64,000 nt of DNA from Erigeron canadensis (lineage: Eukaryota; Streptophyta; Magnoliopsida; Asterales; Asteraceae): contig NC_057769.1 in NCBI RefSeq assembly GCF_010389155.1, positions 31,062,735 to 31,126,734 of the forward strand. The letters are read 5' to 3'. Both the position numbers and the translations under genes were made by a program. This document shows, piece after piece, positions 1 to 11,451 of the stretch. Under the pieces are notes generated by a model. That model worked only from the letters and a program-made list of their open reading frames with translations, searched no databases and was not told the DNA's origin. Position 1 is the first letter of the stretch, and every line of letters begins with the position of its first letter.

Positions 1-940
1 GATTAAGGAACTTATGGATGCGATAAGTTACTTAATTTCCGTTTTCAAAAAGCAATGAATGTCTAACATGTATGTTTTGTTGATTTAATTGTGACTCTAT
101 TTGTGGCTCCAGTGGGTAAGAAATGGGGCCTTGACGGGTGTGTGTACAGGGGCTTTAACTGGTGTGTAAACTGTGGCCTTAACTGGTGGGTCAACTGGGT
201 CTGAATATATAAAAAGTTGAAGGTTTGTCTGGAATATTTAGGATGGACATTGATTAAGTACTCAGTTGGAAAGATGAGATACCATCCATACAAGAGGACG
301 AGCAAAAAGTGGAGCTTGCAGATGTTTCAAGTATAGAAGAGCATGTACAAGGCGAATGACTTGAGGTATTTGAGATAATAAGATGTTATTGAAAGAATCT
401 GATGCACTCTGAAAATTGAGGTACTTTCGGGATTTTAATATTCTTTCTTTTACTGGTAGTTATCAAATATCAACTTTCTGTGTACTGACTTGAAGTTGGG
501 AATCTAAAACACGAGTTTCAGTTCCTTGATATGGATTTTATTCTTTAGGTTTCAACTTTCTGTGTACTGACTTGAAGGTAGGTTCTCATACGTAAGTTTG
601 ACCTATTTACCTGTGAGTGGATCGGTTTGGATGGTCATTTAACCAAGCAAGTAGCATTATTGTGTTTTAATACTTAAAAGTCAAACCTCTTAATCTTATT
701 TAAAAAATCAAATTATTATTTATCGAGTTATTTCTTTTAATGATGTTGAAGATGCTTATGTTTAAGTATAAACAAATTAAAAAGACAAAAAAGTGTTCAC
801 GTTTATCTCAAACTGTCTGTTATGACCCGCACGCACTGTGTCATGTTTTGAGCAGCTACCCAACCCTCCCATTTGGTGCCTTTGTGGTTGATCTTTGCAT
901 TTAAGCTGAAAAGTCACCATTATAAATCTATTGGTTTCAG
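1..940. other. AT-rich sequence, no gene recognised
   Basis: No reading frame here resembles a known protein. The right end abuts the nucleosome-assembly-protein fragment, so earlier exons of that copy might be expected here, but I could not find convincing ones. Confidence 0.4.
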
Positions 941-1174
941 GCCGAAGAACTTCAAAATCAAATGAACCAAGACTATGACATTGGGTGAGTGATGTAATAT
1001 TATTTTTACTGAGCAATTGGTACCCAGATGTTGTTGGTATGTTTTTAAGTCTTTAACCTGCAATGTTATTTGTATAGTTCAACCATACGGGACAAAATTA
1101 TTCCACATACTATTTCGTGGTTCATGGGCGAGGTTGTCCAGGAGGACGAGTTTGAAGGCATAGAAGGCGTTCTC
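941..1174 (+). pseudogene. NAP1 (nucleosome assembly protein 1) gene fragment, two exons
   Basis: Two short exons can be spliced. Exon a (941-984, after a TTTCAG acceptor, before GTGAGT) reads AEELQNQMNQDYDIG. Exon b (1078-1174, after TATAG) reads STIRDKIIPHTISWFMGEV followed by QEDEFEGIEG and a stop at 1172-1174. The phases fit (2 then 1). This matches the end of the NAP domain of plant NAP1 histone chaperones, where IRDKIIPHAVSWFTGEA is a signature and a long acidic tail normally follows. Here the frame stops at once, so the acidic tail is absent, and no upstream exons are visible. I read it as a truncated or duplicated fragment; it could be the end of a real gene lying to the left of the window if an unusual short tail is tolerated. 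Confidence 0.72.
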
Positions 1175-2856
1175 TAAAACCAGATCAGTAACCCGGTAAT
1201 ATATAGTTTTCATTTGAATCTATAATTACTATTGAATTTACTATTCTACATAGTTGTTAATGCCATGAACTTCATTCAATTTAACAGGAGGTTACCAATG
1301 GTGATAAACAAGGATATCAAATCCCTGCCAGAACAAATATCTTCATTTTCGTAAGTACTCAATTGTGTTTTGAATCTTTCAGAAACCACATGTGTTTGGG
1401 TGCTAATTATTTTAGATTGATGTTGTTGCATTAGTGATTCACAAGGTCATAATTTTTCAAATAGATTTATAATTTTTCAAATAGATATTTTCTATAGATG
1501 CATCATGCATGTAGAAAACTTTCGGGTTGCATGTGTTTACCTTCGAATGGTCAAAATTGTTATTTTAAGTTTTAACTCATTTTTTAATTTTTTTTTTTTT
1601 AGCATTGAAGCACTAGCTTATTTCCGCGTATATGTGGTAATTAAAACAAAAAAGTTATACATTAAAATAATGAGATATTTAATATGCAAACACTATAAAT
1701 GTTAATATTATAAATTATTAAATATATGTAATAAATAAAACCTTGCAAATTTGATTTTTTAAGAATGTTATCTTGAAACACTAAAATTATATATTCAATT
1801 TCATCTTTTGAAGTATTTTTTGTAGTCAATTTTTGTTGTAATTTTTTTTCCCTTTTTGTTGCATATTAATACTTTGAGATCTTTTGCAATTTAATTTTAA
1901 AAATTGTAACGTACAATTGTTCGTACATGAAAACTAGATGTTATAGATACAAACCAACAATTGATAGCAATAGGTAATAATAAATTAGAATAAGGGCACT
2001 AGAGTGTAACCAATTATGGCTGCATGATTATGTTATGTAGTGATCTAGATGAGGAACTAAATATTTGTTCAAAACAAGGACCCTTTTTGGTGAAAAGACC
2101 TATGTATTTATTTTTTATAAACAATATAAGGTCCTCACATATTTTACATCATTTAAATAAGATACATAATTTTTTTATAATGATTAAACAATCCCGTAAG
2201 TCGCTACACAACATAATATTCGATCATAGTTGGTTATGTTTAGGTGTCTGACCACTCTGTCTTTTATTTAGCAATCTATTAATTTGCCTAAAAATGAGTA
2301 TAAACTCTCAAGCATAAAATTGAAAACTAAATATATTAATTTGAAGAACAATATTGAAATTTCTAGATAAATAAATGAAAATCAACATTGATTAACAATC
2401 ATCGGTTGATAAAATTAAAGCTAAAAATTGTTAAAATTAAATATAGAAAACTACGTAAATCTTTGACTAACTTTTGTTAATTAGATTGATAATATTTCAA
2501 ATAAATTTTGAGTGGAAAATAATGACTAATATAAGAAAAAGGAAATTAAAAAATATATATTTATTTGCAGACTTATTAATTATCACTTTTAATAATAATT
2601 TAATTAATATCAAGTATGACAGTGTTAAATTTAAAAATATAAAACTATGTAAAATCCCTGACTAACTTTTGTTAATTAGATTAATAATATTTCAAATAAA
2701 TTTTAAGTGCAAAATATTGACTAATATAAAAAAAAGGAAATAAAGAAGTTATATATTTATTTGTAACCTTATTATGACTTTTTAATAATAAATTTAATTA
2801 ATATCAATTATGACATAAGCAAATAATAATTTAAATAAAATTATGGGTATGGATAC
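1175..2856. other. AT-rich intergenic sequence
   Basis: No coding sequence recognised. An exon-like stretch at about 1288-1350 has splice-like borders but no recognisable product. The right part holds a diverged tandem duplication listed separately. Confidence 0.4.
2440..2830. repeat. Diverged tandem duplication, unit about 197 bp
   Basis: The stretch from 2460 (TTTGACTAACTTTTGTTAAT) is repeated from about 2657 (CCTGACTAACTTTTGTTAAT). The similarity continues through the AAATATTTATTTG and TTTAATTAATATCAA blocks. The two copies differ by scattered substitutions and small indels, so the event is not recent. Confidence 0.7.
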
Positions 2857-3030
2857 AACAAAATAATCTTTTATTATTATTAGGCATTTAACTTGAGTGA
2901 AAAATCACTCACATTCTAAATTTTCAATAATTTGAATAAATGCCCCATGCATTTTATGTATTAAAAATTAGAATGTGAAAGATTTTTCATACAAGTTAGA
3001 TGCCTAACAACCTTATATTCTTTTCCCTTT
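2857..3030. mobile_element. Mutator-type MITE, copy 1 of the TGTTAGGCAC family
   Basis: Inverted ends: TTAGGCATTTAACTTGAGTG on the left and, inverted on the right, TTAGGCATCTAACTTGTATG, flanking a short AT-rich centre. Copies at 6361-6547, 10122-10297 and 16222-16400 belong to the same family. The left outer end is unclear here; the right outer end (TTCTTTTCCC) runs into the duplicated block at 2995-3323. Confidence 0.65.
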
Positions 3031-3323
3031 TCAATATATCATATATATTACTCGTATTATTAATCACGTTATTACGAAAATTTGATATGTTCATCCCGCG
3101 TATTACGCGACCCGCGTAATACGCAGAAAAATAACGTGATTAATAATACGAGTAATATATATGATATATTGAAAAGGGAAAAGAATATAAGGTTGTTAGA
3201 TGCCTAACAACCTTATATTCTTTTCCCTTTTCAATATATCATATATATTACTCGTATTATTAATCACGTTATTACGAAAATTTGATATGTTCATCCCGCG
3301 TATTACGCGGGAAAATAATCTAG
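2995..3323 (+). repeat. Direct-inverted-direct triplication ending in a Helitron-like 3' terminus
   Basis: Positions 2995-3109 and 3195-3309 are identical over 115 bp at an offset of exactly 200 bp. Between them, about 3110-3194 is an inverted copy of most of the same block. The last copy ends in the hairpin CCCGCGTATTACGCGGG followed by AAAATAATCTAG at 3323. A GC hairpin followed by CTAG is the standard Helitron 3' end. The duplicated block also contains the outer end of the neighbouring MITE (CCTAACAACCTTATATTC), so both were copied together. Confidence 0.75.
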
Positions 3324-4891
3324 TTTGGTATATAACATCCTCTATATAAATGATAGTTGCATCTAAAATACGGAGTATAAACCTAAAGTTAAATTAAAAG
3401 TAGGACTGAGACATGTTTAAAAGTTGAATAGAAATGAAATAAGTGCAACATATATCAAACATATATATGTATTCAGTTAACAAAATCTGAGTTTTTATTT
3501 ATATAAAAACCGATAAGTTTACAGAGAAAACCTACAAACTTTTAATGATATTTCACTTTATAGGATATACTGGAAAAAAAACTTATTCAACAGACTTGCA
3601 TTTTGCGCGGGATTTAAATCTAGTATCCTCCTAATTTCTATATAACTTGACATGTGTAGTCCATTCATTATCTTTTATCATCTCATTCTTTGATTTTTAC
3701 ATGTGTCTCAATCATATGATCAGAAAGATTATTAGGAAGATGAATTAGAAAATTTATCATCAAACATATACATATTTCATTCATACTCTCTAAACAAGGA
3801 CATACGACTATATATATAGCCTTGCAAACAAAGCTAATGAAATAAGTAACTACTACTACTTGGAAACAAAAAAATGGAGCACGTGCCAAATGTTTTAAAA
3901 ATCGTTATTTTTAAATATTATTTTTTTAGAGACAAAAAAAAACGATATTTTTGTCATATCAGTGTGGTGATTTTTTCAGGTATTATCAGTAGTATCGGAA
4001 ATATCGACCAGTTTCAGTTTTTTTATTAATTAATAAACTTGGAGGAGTTTGTCTCATGACCCCTTTGTTTTATCGCTTAAGTTGTTAATACCGAACGATA
4101 TCTTAATTATTCTTTGTGCTGATTTGTATCACGATATAACTAATAATTAATATAGATATATTGTTCATAAATCATAAAGATGAATGTGGGTTACATGTGG
4201 TATTGACTTTTGAAAGATAAAGCATGCAAACTGTAAACCTCACGATCTGATTTCTGAACAATATATACCGTCGTCCCAGTTTTTTTAGTAAACATGCAGT
4301 ATGCATTTGTATCAATGTATCTAGTTTCTTCCACTAATTTAATTATTTGCCTCTAAAAGTAAAAACAGTTTGAAGAAATAAATGTTTGAAAAGTTAAGTT
4401 TAATGTTAAAAAATCAAATAAAATCTGCTTTATAATATAAAATATAGTAATATGATAAATTTAGATAACTATACTTTATAAAATATAGTAATATGATAAA
4501 TTTAGATAACTATACTTCCTAATTTTCGAATTCCAACTTAAAACATATGAAATTTATTTTATTTATATATATAAAATAAAGGGGTTTGTTAAATACATCC
4601 CTTAAGGTGTATAAATTATTTATATATTTACCATGAAAATCAGGGGTGAGCGTTTAATATAGAATTGTATAAATTTTTTATACACGTGAAATAGGATTGT
4701 ATTTAGCCTTTCCTTAAAATAAAACCAGTGATGGATTAGTGATTAAAAAAAAAAAGGGGGCGCTCAGAGTACTCCAAGGAATCCATATTAAACTACAAAA
4801 AGCAGTTTTCATGCATTTACTCTTTTTTTTATCATGTTCATCCCACCTCTTTGGGGAGGGGAGACTGAAAAGTAGTTTTTATTTAGCCCCA
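3324..4891. other. Intergenic sequence upstream of the HIPP gene
   Basis: AT-rich, no gene seen. A second GCGCGGGATTTAAATCTAG string at about 3604-3622 resembles another Helitron 3' end, but its hairpin is decayed. A 41-bp tandem duplication lies at 4437-4518. The final few hundred bases should contain the HIPP promoter. Confidence 0.5.
4437..4518. repeat. Tandem duplication, two 41-bp units
   Basis: The unit starting ATAAAATATAGTAATATGAT at 4437 is repeated from 4478 with essentially no change. It lies 0.6 kb upstream of the HIPP start codon. Confidence 0.85.
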
Positions 4892-4897
4892 TATAAA
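4892..4897 (+). promoter_or_regulatory. Probable TATA box of the HIPP gene
   Basis: TATAAA within CCCCATATAAACATATAACC, about 215 bp upstream of the ATG at 5107. A pyrimidine- and C-rich leader typical of plant 5' UTRs follows. Confidence 0.5.
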
Positions 4898-5106
4898 CAT
4901 ATAACCGTCACTCCATTTCTCTCATTAATTTCCATCATCATCACCCCCATCTAATCCTAAATCATTCTATCCCACTTTCCCCATTTTAATTAATTCTACA
5001 TGCACATTTTTCTCTACATTCATCATTACACATATATGGAAACACTCCTTCCCTATATCTAACCCCAACACAACACAAATATAACAACTCCCATCAACTC
5101 TACCAA

Positions 5107-8100
5107 ATGGCCAAGGTATTTTCCTTTCCTTTTCCCTTTTTTTGCATTTTTAATTACTTTTTACATACATTATTTAACTTATAATTGTTAGTACTATTAT
5201 TTTGTGTAGAAAAAGAACCGACAACAAAACAACAATCAAAACGACGTCGTCGTTTCCGGTGGTAATAATGATAATGATGATGCAAAGAAGCAATTAAAAG
5301 TAGTTCTTAAAATGGACTTACATTGTGAAGGCTGTGCTGGCAGAGTTGTGAAAGCTGTTCGCAACCTTGAAGGTAATATATACAATATATATATGTATAT
5401 ATACTCCGTATGTATTTAATTAATAGATATATTATTATAGAGAAGATATATGTATTTTTTTTTTCTTTCTATTTAGGTGTGGAGTCAGTGAGGATAGGAG
5501 ACAGCTGTGAGTTAAACAAACTCACGGTGATCGGAAACTTAGATCCGGTCAAACTCCGGCAAAAAGTGGAAGAGAAAACCAAGAAGAAAGTGGAACTTAT
5601 TTCGCCGCCGCCGTCAAAAAAGCAAAATGACGGCGATGAAAATACTAAAAAGAAACAACAACCACCACCTACGGAGAAAACAAAAACCGCCGTTAAAAAA
5701 GATGATGACAAGACGAAACCCAAGGAGGTACACATTAGCATCTCATTACCATATATTGCTAACGTGCGCATCTGACTTTTGACTATTTCATTAGTTTGAA
5801 TAAATTTTTATTTATATTTTTTTGTTTTGTTAACTAGCTACCGGTGACAACGGCAGTTTTTAAGGTTGCATTACACTGTCAGGGGTGTGTTCGGAGGATT
5901 CATAAACTTGTTACCAAAACCAAGGGTAATTTCGCAATTTAGCCTCCTAACATTAATGATGTATATTTCTTTTGGATTAACATTAATGTTAATGAAGGTT
6001 AAACAAATCCTGGCTCCTTAAACTGCATTGAATAGTACTTATTATAAAATTCAGAGGTGAATTTTTATATGAAAAATATAATTTTTTTATTCACATTAAA
6101 TGAAGCTCTAAGAATTACATAACCATTTTCAAATTTTTCATCAATCATATACAATTATACAAAACACACTTGACAATATATAGGATTACCCATTTGATAG
6201 AGGTATTTGCCTCTTGAAAGGCCACATAACATTGATGCTTTTTGGTGTTATTAATCAAAGCAGTATAAGACTAAAAGAATAGATTAAATTTGCCGCTAAT
6301 ATATATTATATTACTCCGTATACTGTATATATGTTAATATATATATATATATATATATATGGAAAAATGAAGGGGGTGATGTCACACACCTAATTTGGGT
6401 GAAATTTCTCTCACATACTAATTTTTTAATCCATAAATTTATAATGAATAAATAATGAGCCCCCATATTTTGTATAGATTAAGAAATTAGAATGTGAAAG
6501 GAATTTCACCCAACTTAGGTGCCTAACAACATCACCTTTCACTTCCCTATATATATATATATACACACTAGTCTTAATACCCGTACAATGTACGGTATTT
6601 ATAAGATTGTATTATAAAAATATTTGATTATGTTACATACATGATTCGTGAGTATGAAATAAATAATGGTTTGCTAAATTATTTTAAATATAATATATGT
6701 TTAGTTAAAGTTTTGGATTTATCTTAAATTATTACATTCCCATCAAAATCAAACTTTTAAGCATAGTGAATGACGACATAGCCTTGTGATTTCGGATGGT
6801 AAGCTTAAATTTTATAAGTCTTCATGTTAATAACTTATTATAAGTAATATAAATAATAGGAATCGAAAAAGGAATAGCCTTGGTAAATATCAATATTTAC
6901 ATATATAACTTGGCATGCATATTTTGAATTATATTAAGATGTAGTTTGATAAGTACTACTCTTAAAACAAATCTAAAACAATACCTCTAGAGAGGTAAAA
7001 ATCATGTTCATATATTTTTGTTTCTTTGATGGATTGGAAAAAGAAAGCTATAATAAATAACATGAATATATAACATGTAAATAGATATCTTGATAAATTA
7101 AATATATGATGATGTTTATATAGTAATCATAAAAAAATAAAAATAAACATAACCACATAAAGATATATATAGTATCACATACCATAATTCCATAAGAAAA
7201 AAAATTATGATCCATTCTATATGAATTAGTTATAAGTATAGGTCCTATAGGATACCAAATTAAAGTGATGGAGAATTTTGTTCACGGGCCAGATTTTATA
7301 TTATATTTCAACAAAGTAGTTTCTTAATAAAATTAGGATTAATTAAAAAATAATATCGATAGGTAAAATCTTTTGTATGGAACTAATTTAGGATTAATAT
7401 GCAAATTAATAAGGACACGTGTCGCTTAAGTATTATGCCACATGCCGTTTTAAGAAAGCCACAATCCTGTTTTAGTTTATTGATAAATATATATACGGAA
7501 AATATATATATATATACAGAAAACACTTTACTTTGAGTAATTAATGGCTTTTGTATTACCTGATACGTACATAAACAAAATCAGGCATATAGAAACAAAA
7601 TGGAGATTGATATTTGTACCACATAACTTGATTAATTTACCAAACAGTATAAGTTTTACAGTACACTGTACAAATAATTAATGCATAATGGTAGTAACTT
7701 AATCAAGTGGTGTGGTACTAATATCACTTCCCATATAAAATTGGTCAAATATATAGAAACAAAATTAGGTATATAAAATTGGTGAAATATATAGTACGTA
7801 ATTAATTGCTGAAGTGTAAGAGGACGGAGGACCTGATGATTTTTGTCCTGTGTCGTATATGAATATATATTATGTAATTATAAAACAAAAGCTGTAAATA
7901 TTTGTTTAGAAAAAGTAAAAGTTTATGTGTAACAAAATTTGTTGCTTACGTTTCACTTTTTTCTTAGGAAAATACATGTTAGCATTTGACTTGGTTTGTG
8001 TTTCCATAGGTTGTGTGGATATATCGTTTGATAAGAGTAAGGATTTGGTGACGGTGAAAGGGGCGATTGATATGAAGTTATTAGGGGAGGCTTTGAATAA

Positions 8101-8422
8101 TAAACTAAAGCGGCAAGTGGAGATTGTTCCGACAAAGAAAGATGGCGGCGATGGTGAGAAGAAAGGGAAGGGAGGCGATGGTGAGAAGGGGAAGGGTGGG
8201 AATGACGGAGAGGGAAAAGGCGGTGGTGAGAAAAAGGGGAAAGTACGTGGCGCAGAGGACGGGGAGGGGAATGGTGTTGGCAATGCGGGTATGCATAAGA
8301 TTGAGAGTTATGGTCCGATGGTGTATCCGTATCCACAATATGTGTATGGGCCGGGTCATGTGGATGTGCTTGCTCCTTCGTTGTTTAGTGATGAGAACCC
8401 GAATGCTTGTGTTGTTATGTGA
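5107..8422 (+). CDS. HIPP: Heavy-metal-associated isoprenylated plant protein (HIPP), two HMA domains
   Basis: Five exons join in frame to 307 codons plus stop: 5107-5115, 5210-5372, 5477-5727, 5838-5925, 8010-8422; all introns are GT-AG. HMA1 (about residues 32-95) has the metal-binding pair C42-x-x-C45 in LHCEGCAGRV. HMA2 (about 147-210) has C155-x-x-C158 in LHCQGCVRRI. The linker is Lys-, Pro- and Glu-rich, and a Lys-Gly-Glu-Asp-rich stretch follows HMA2. The protein ends NACVVM, a CaaX box; the terminal Met favours farnesylation and hence membrane or nuclear association. Plant HIPPs bind transition metals and act in metal handling and stress; no specific metal can be read from the sequence. 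The ATG is chosen because it gives a three-codon first exon (M-A-K) in phase with exon 2, a short first exon that should be checked with transcripts. Intron 4 (2.1 kb) carries a MITE and a Helitron end. Confidence 0.93.
6361..6547. mobile_element. Mutator-type MITE, copy 2 of the TGTTAGGCAC family, in HIPP intron 4
   Basis: Left end GGAAAAATGAAGGGGGTGAT then CACACACCTAATTTGGGTG. Right end, inverted, GGGAAGTGAAAGGTGATGTT then GTTAGGCACCTAAGTTGGG. It is inserted in an AT dinucleotide tract, so the target duplication cannot be told from the repeat. Confidence 0.75.
6568..6600 (-). mobile_element. Helitron 3' terminus (minus strand) in HIPP intron 4
   Basis: On the minus strand the hairpin CCGTACATTGTACGGG is followed by TATTAAGACTAG, ending at 6568, then T. 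That is the hairpin plus CTAG-T arrangement of Helitron 3' ends. The element body would lie to the right inside the intron; I could not place its 5' TC end. Confidence 0.6.
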
Positions 8423-9297
8423 AAGAAGACTAATGGTAGTGATGTGCTAATGTGAAGTAAAATAGAAAGGTAAATAAGGCTAGAAATGCAGTATATACAA
8501 AAGTTTGTTATGTTGAATCTTGTTAGTTGTTGATGGAAAGGGAGAAATGGTTTTTGTTGTAACCAGCCAATGGTTTGGTTTAATGGGCGATTTTGGATGT
8601 AATGGCATGGAAGTTAACTTTTGAAGTACTTCGGTAATTATTGATGGGTTATGGTATTACACTATTACGACTTTTTTGCCTTATACTCTTTTGAAATTGA
8701 TTGTGCTTTTCTTAATTTATAGTAGGTATTACGTCTATATTATTGGATTAATTGATATTAACATGGTTTAAATATCTTTGACTTTACCAATATAAATTAT
8801 GACTGCTACAAAATGATTAGAAAGTACCGAAATGGAAAACAAGAAGCTGATTTAGTTGATCCATGGTCACATAATATTTTTTTAGAAAATGATCAATCAA
8901 CCTAACACATATGCTTAAAATTTAATTTAAAATTTTAAGAATTTGACATGTGAATTTCACTAATTTTTTATCCTAATTTTGTCTCTTGATTTTTTTACAT
9001 GTCATCATCTTATAATTAGGTTGATTATTAGATATACAAACTAGATTGATTTATCATTATCCGAAGCCCTAAAGGCTTCATTTAACATTTTCCTTTTAGT
9101 AAATACATTGATAATTGTAAAGTAAATGTAACTTGTTTTAGATAGTTGATCAAACACTATTAATAAGCTTATAGCAATGTTAAAAAAAAAAGCGCTTATC
9201 GCAACATCTTTTTTAGTTTTGTTTTCTCAAATAGTAAGAGGTAATTCAAATGAGATTTTGCTATTTATTGTTAACAATAAAACGTTAGTATATGTAA
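8423..9297. other. HIPP 3' flank and intergenic sequence
   Basis: The first ~200 bp are the likely 3' UTR. Around 8893-9035 short inverted segments (AATCAACCTAAC and, inverted, AATCAACCTAAT) flank an AT-rich core and may be a small decayed MITE. No gene seen. Confidence 0.4.
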
Positions 9298-9598
9298 GGC
9301 TATCTCCAATGTTAAGGACATCCTTACGCGTCCTTGAGTTGTCACATCATATCCTTACAAATTCTTATAAATTTTTATACATCTTTATAAATCCCTCAAA
9401 TCTTATGATTTTATCTCCAACCATACAAACATTCTTACATATCCTTTTACCTCTACTAAAAACAAAAATATATTAGATAAGTACAAGTAGGGACATGCCC
9501 TTAAGTAAGGGTATCATTCAAAAAATCTTTAATTTTGAACAAGCTTCAAAGATAAAAGATATCAAAGGACACCCAAAGACACCCCATTAGAGATAGCC
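9298..9598. mobile_element. Tourist-like (PIF/Harbinger) MITE, 301 bp
   Basis: Inverted ends GGCTATCTCCAATG and CATTAGAGATAGCC, flanked on both sides by TAA (9295-9297 and 9599-9601). A 3-bp TWA target duplication and this type of end are characteristic of Tourist/Harbinger MITEs. No coding capacity. Confidence 0.85.
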
Positions 9599-9601
9599 TA
9601 A

Positions 9602-10112
9602 ACAAAAGAATGGCATTGTGTTCTATTTCAACGAAAACAGTATCCCAATCGCCATGTATAAGTCGATGTTATTATGAATGTGACCTCAAAAGCTAGAATT
9701 AGAAAGTCTATTTGGGTCATGTATTATGTTATATATATGTAGTGTCATTTTCATATGTGTATTCTCGTATAATTGTATTATAATGTTTCTGTATATAACT
9801 GGCATGTACTTTTTGATGATATTAAATGTCTGCATTAACTTTTAAAAGATGGTAATCAAACTATGTTTAAATATTCGATTATATAAGTTTATCAGACAGA
9901 TTTTTTTTATATAAAATGTTTCTTTAAATTGATCTAAGTAGTTCTATAATTATTGGACTTTTAAACTTGTATATATGTTTAGGTAAAGTGATAAATCTAC
10001 AACAACTATTAGTTATCTATAACAAATATACATGTTTTACTGCACAGTTTATAACTGCGTAAAATATAGATTGTTGTAGATGACAAATAATTTTTGTAGA
10101 TATATCATTTCC
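9602..10112. other. AT-rich spacer
   Basis: Nothing recognisable between two MITEs. Confidence 0.4.
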
Positions 10113-10121
10113 CTATGTTTA

Positions 10122-10297
10122 GGGGAACGGAATATGAAGCTGTTAGGCACTCAAGTTGGGTGAAAAATCTTTCATATACCTTTTTTTAAAAGATAAAAGA
10201 CATGAGGGCCCAAGTATTTATTCAAAATATTAAAAAATTAATATGTAAGAGGTTTTTCTCCAAAATTGAATGCATAACAGCCCATACTCATTTTTTC
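10122..10297. mobile_element. Mutator-type MITE, copy 3 of the TGTTAGGCAC family
   Basis: Left GGGGAACGGAATATGAAGCT then GTTAGGCACTCAAGTTGGG; right end is the inverted counterpart. Flanks CTATGTTTA (10113-10121) and CTATGTTCA (10298-10306) match at 8 of 9 positions, consistent with a 9-bp Mutator-type target duplication. Confidence 0.85.
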
Positions 10298-10931
10298 CTA
10301 TGTTCATGGGTGTTCATGTAAGAGCATCAGGTATGGATGTCATACCCAGAACCATCCAGAATGTCATCTCAACGCCACATCAACTTTTAGCATTTCATCC
10401 ACTTTAAGTTGTTATGGATGCAGAACAACGCAGAATGAAAAAAAAAAAAATTATATAAAACTTTTTATTTACTTTTTATAAGATTACATAAGTTTTTACA
10501 TTTTAAAATTATTTCTATTCAATAAAACTTATTAATAAGAAAATATTAAAATTAACCTCGTAAATATAGTTAAATACAGACATTAATAAATTTATCAAAA
10601 GAAATTGTTATAACCTAGATTTAATTAAAAAACAATACAAATATTATATTAACTTATATCTATACAATACAATAAGATGTATTTCAAAAGTTAGATAGTT
10701 TTGTGGTGGTGAAAGTTCACCTTATCCTCTCATTTATCAACTAGAAAGTCACATACCCATACGGCTACTTCTCTCGGAAATTTTCCACATACACAAAGGT
10801 AAATAACCGGTAGAGGTATGTAGAAAAACAGAGAACAAAAAGGAAGAAGAAGATCTCAAAGGTGAGTTATTTTACACAAGATAGGATATTCTACTCTTCT
10901 TTGTTTCTCTCTCTTCATATATATATATATA

Positions 10932-11416
10932 TAAAAGTTATTTTGAAAAACTTTTTTTTTGCGAGAACCTTTGAGAATTTTTCAAATCAAGCTCAACCGA
11001 TGATTATTCTCTACATGAAAATTATTTTTTGATTGTTTTCTGAATAACTTAGGTGTAGTTTTGAAGTTTATAATTGTGTGGAGGTATGGATTATCATCCG
11101 TTATACAATTATGTGAAGATTTGGATTCTTAATTATATGTGCACGAATATTGTTATGATTACATGTGATCGACTTGCATACATGTGATCATAGCAATATT
11201 CGTGCACATGTGATCAATAATCCAAATCTCCACATAATTGTATTACGGATGATAATCCATGTTCCACACAATTATAAACTTTAAAATTACACATAAGTTA
11301 TTCAGAAAACAATCAAAAAACAATTTTCATGTAAAGAACAATCATCGGTTGGGCTTGATTTGAAAAGTTCTTAAAGGTTCTCGCAAAAAAAGGGTTCTCA
11401 AAATAACTTTACCCTA
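10932..11416. mobile_element. Foldback element, copy 1 (~485 bp)
   Basis: Almost the whole element is an inverted repeat: the left arm (AAAGTTATTTTGAAAAAC ... GATTGTTTTCTGAATAACTT) returns inverted on the right arm, meeting near 11165-11190. It sits in a TA dinucleotide tract. A second copy is at 26457-26945. No coding capacity; superfamily not certain. Confidence 0.85.
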
Positions 11417-11451
11417 TATATGTATATGTATATATATATGTTGATATATAT

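Noticed and set aside
7906..8359. Long minus-strand and alternative frames over HIPP exon 5
   Set aside because: They are shadows of the Lys/Gly/Glu-rich coding frame, whose purine-rich codons create few stops on the other strand.
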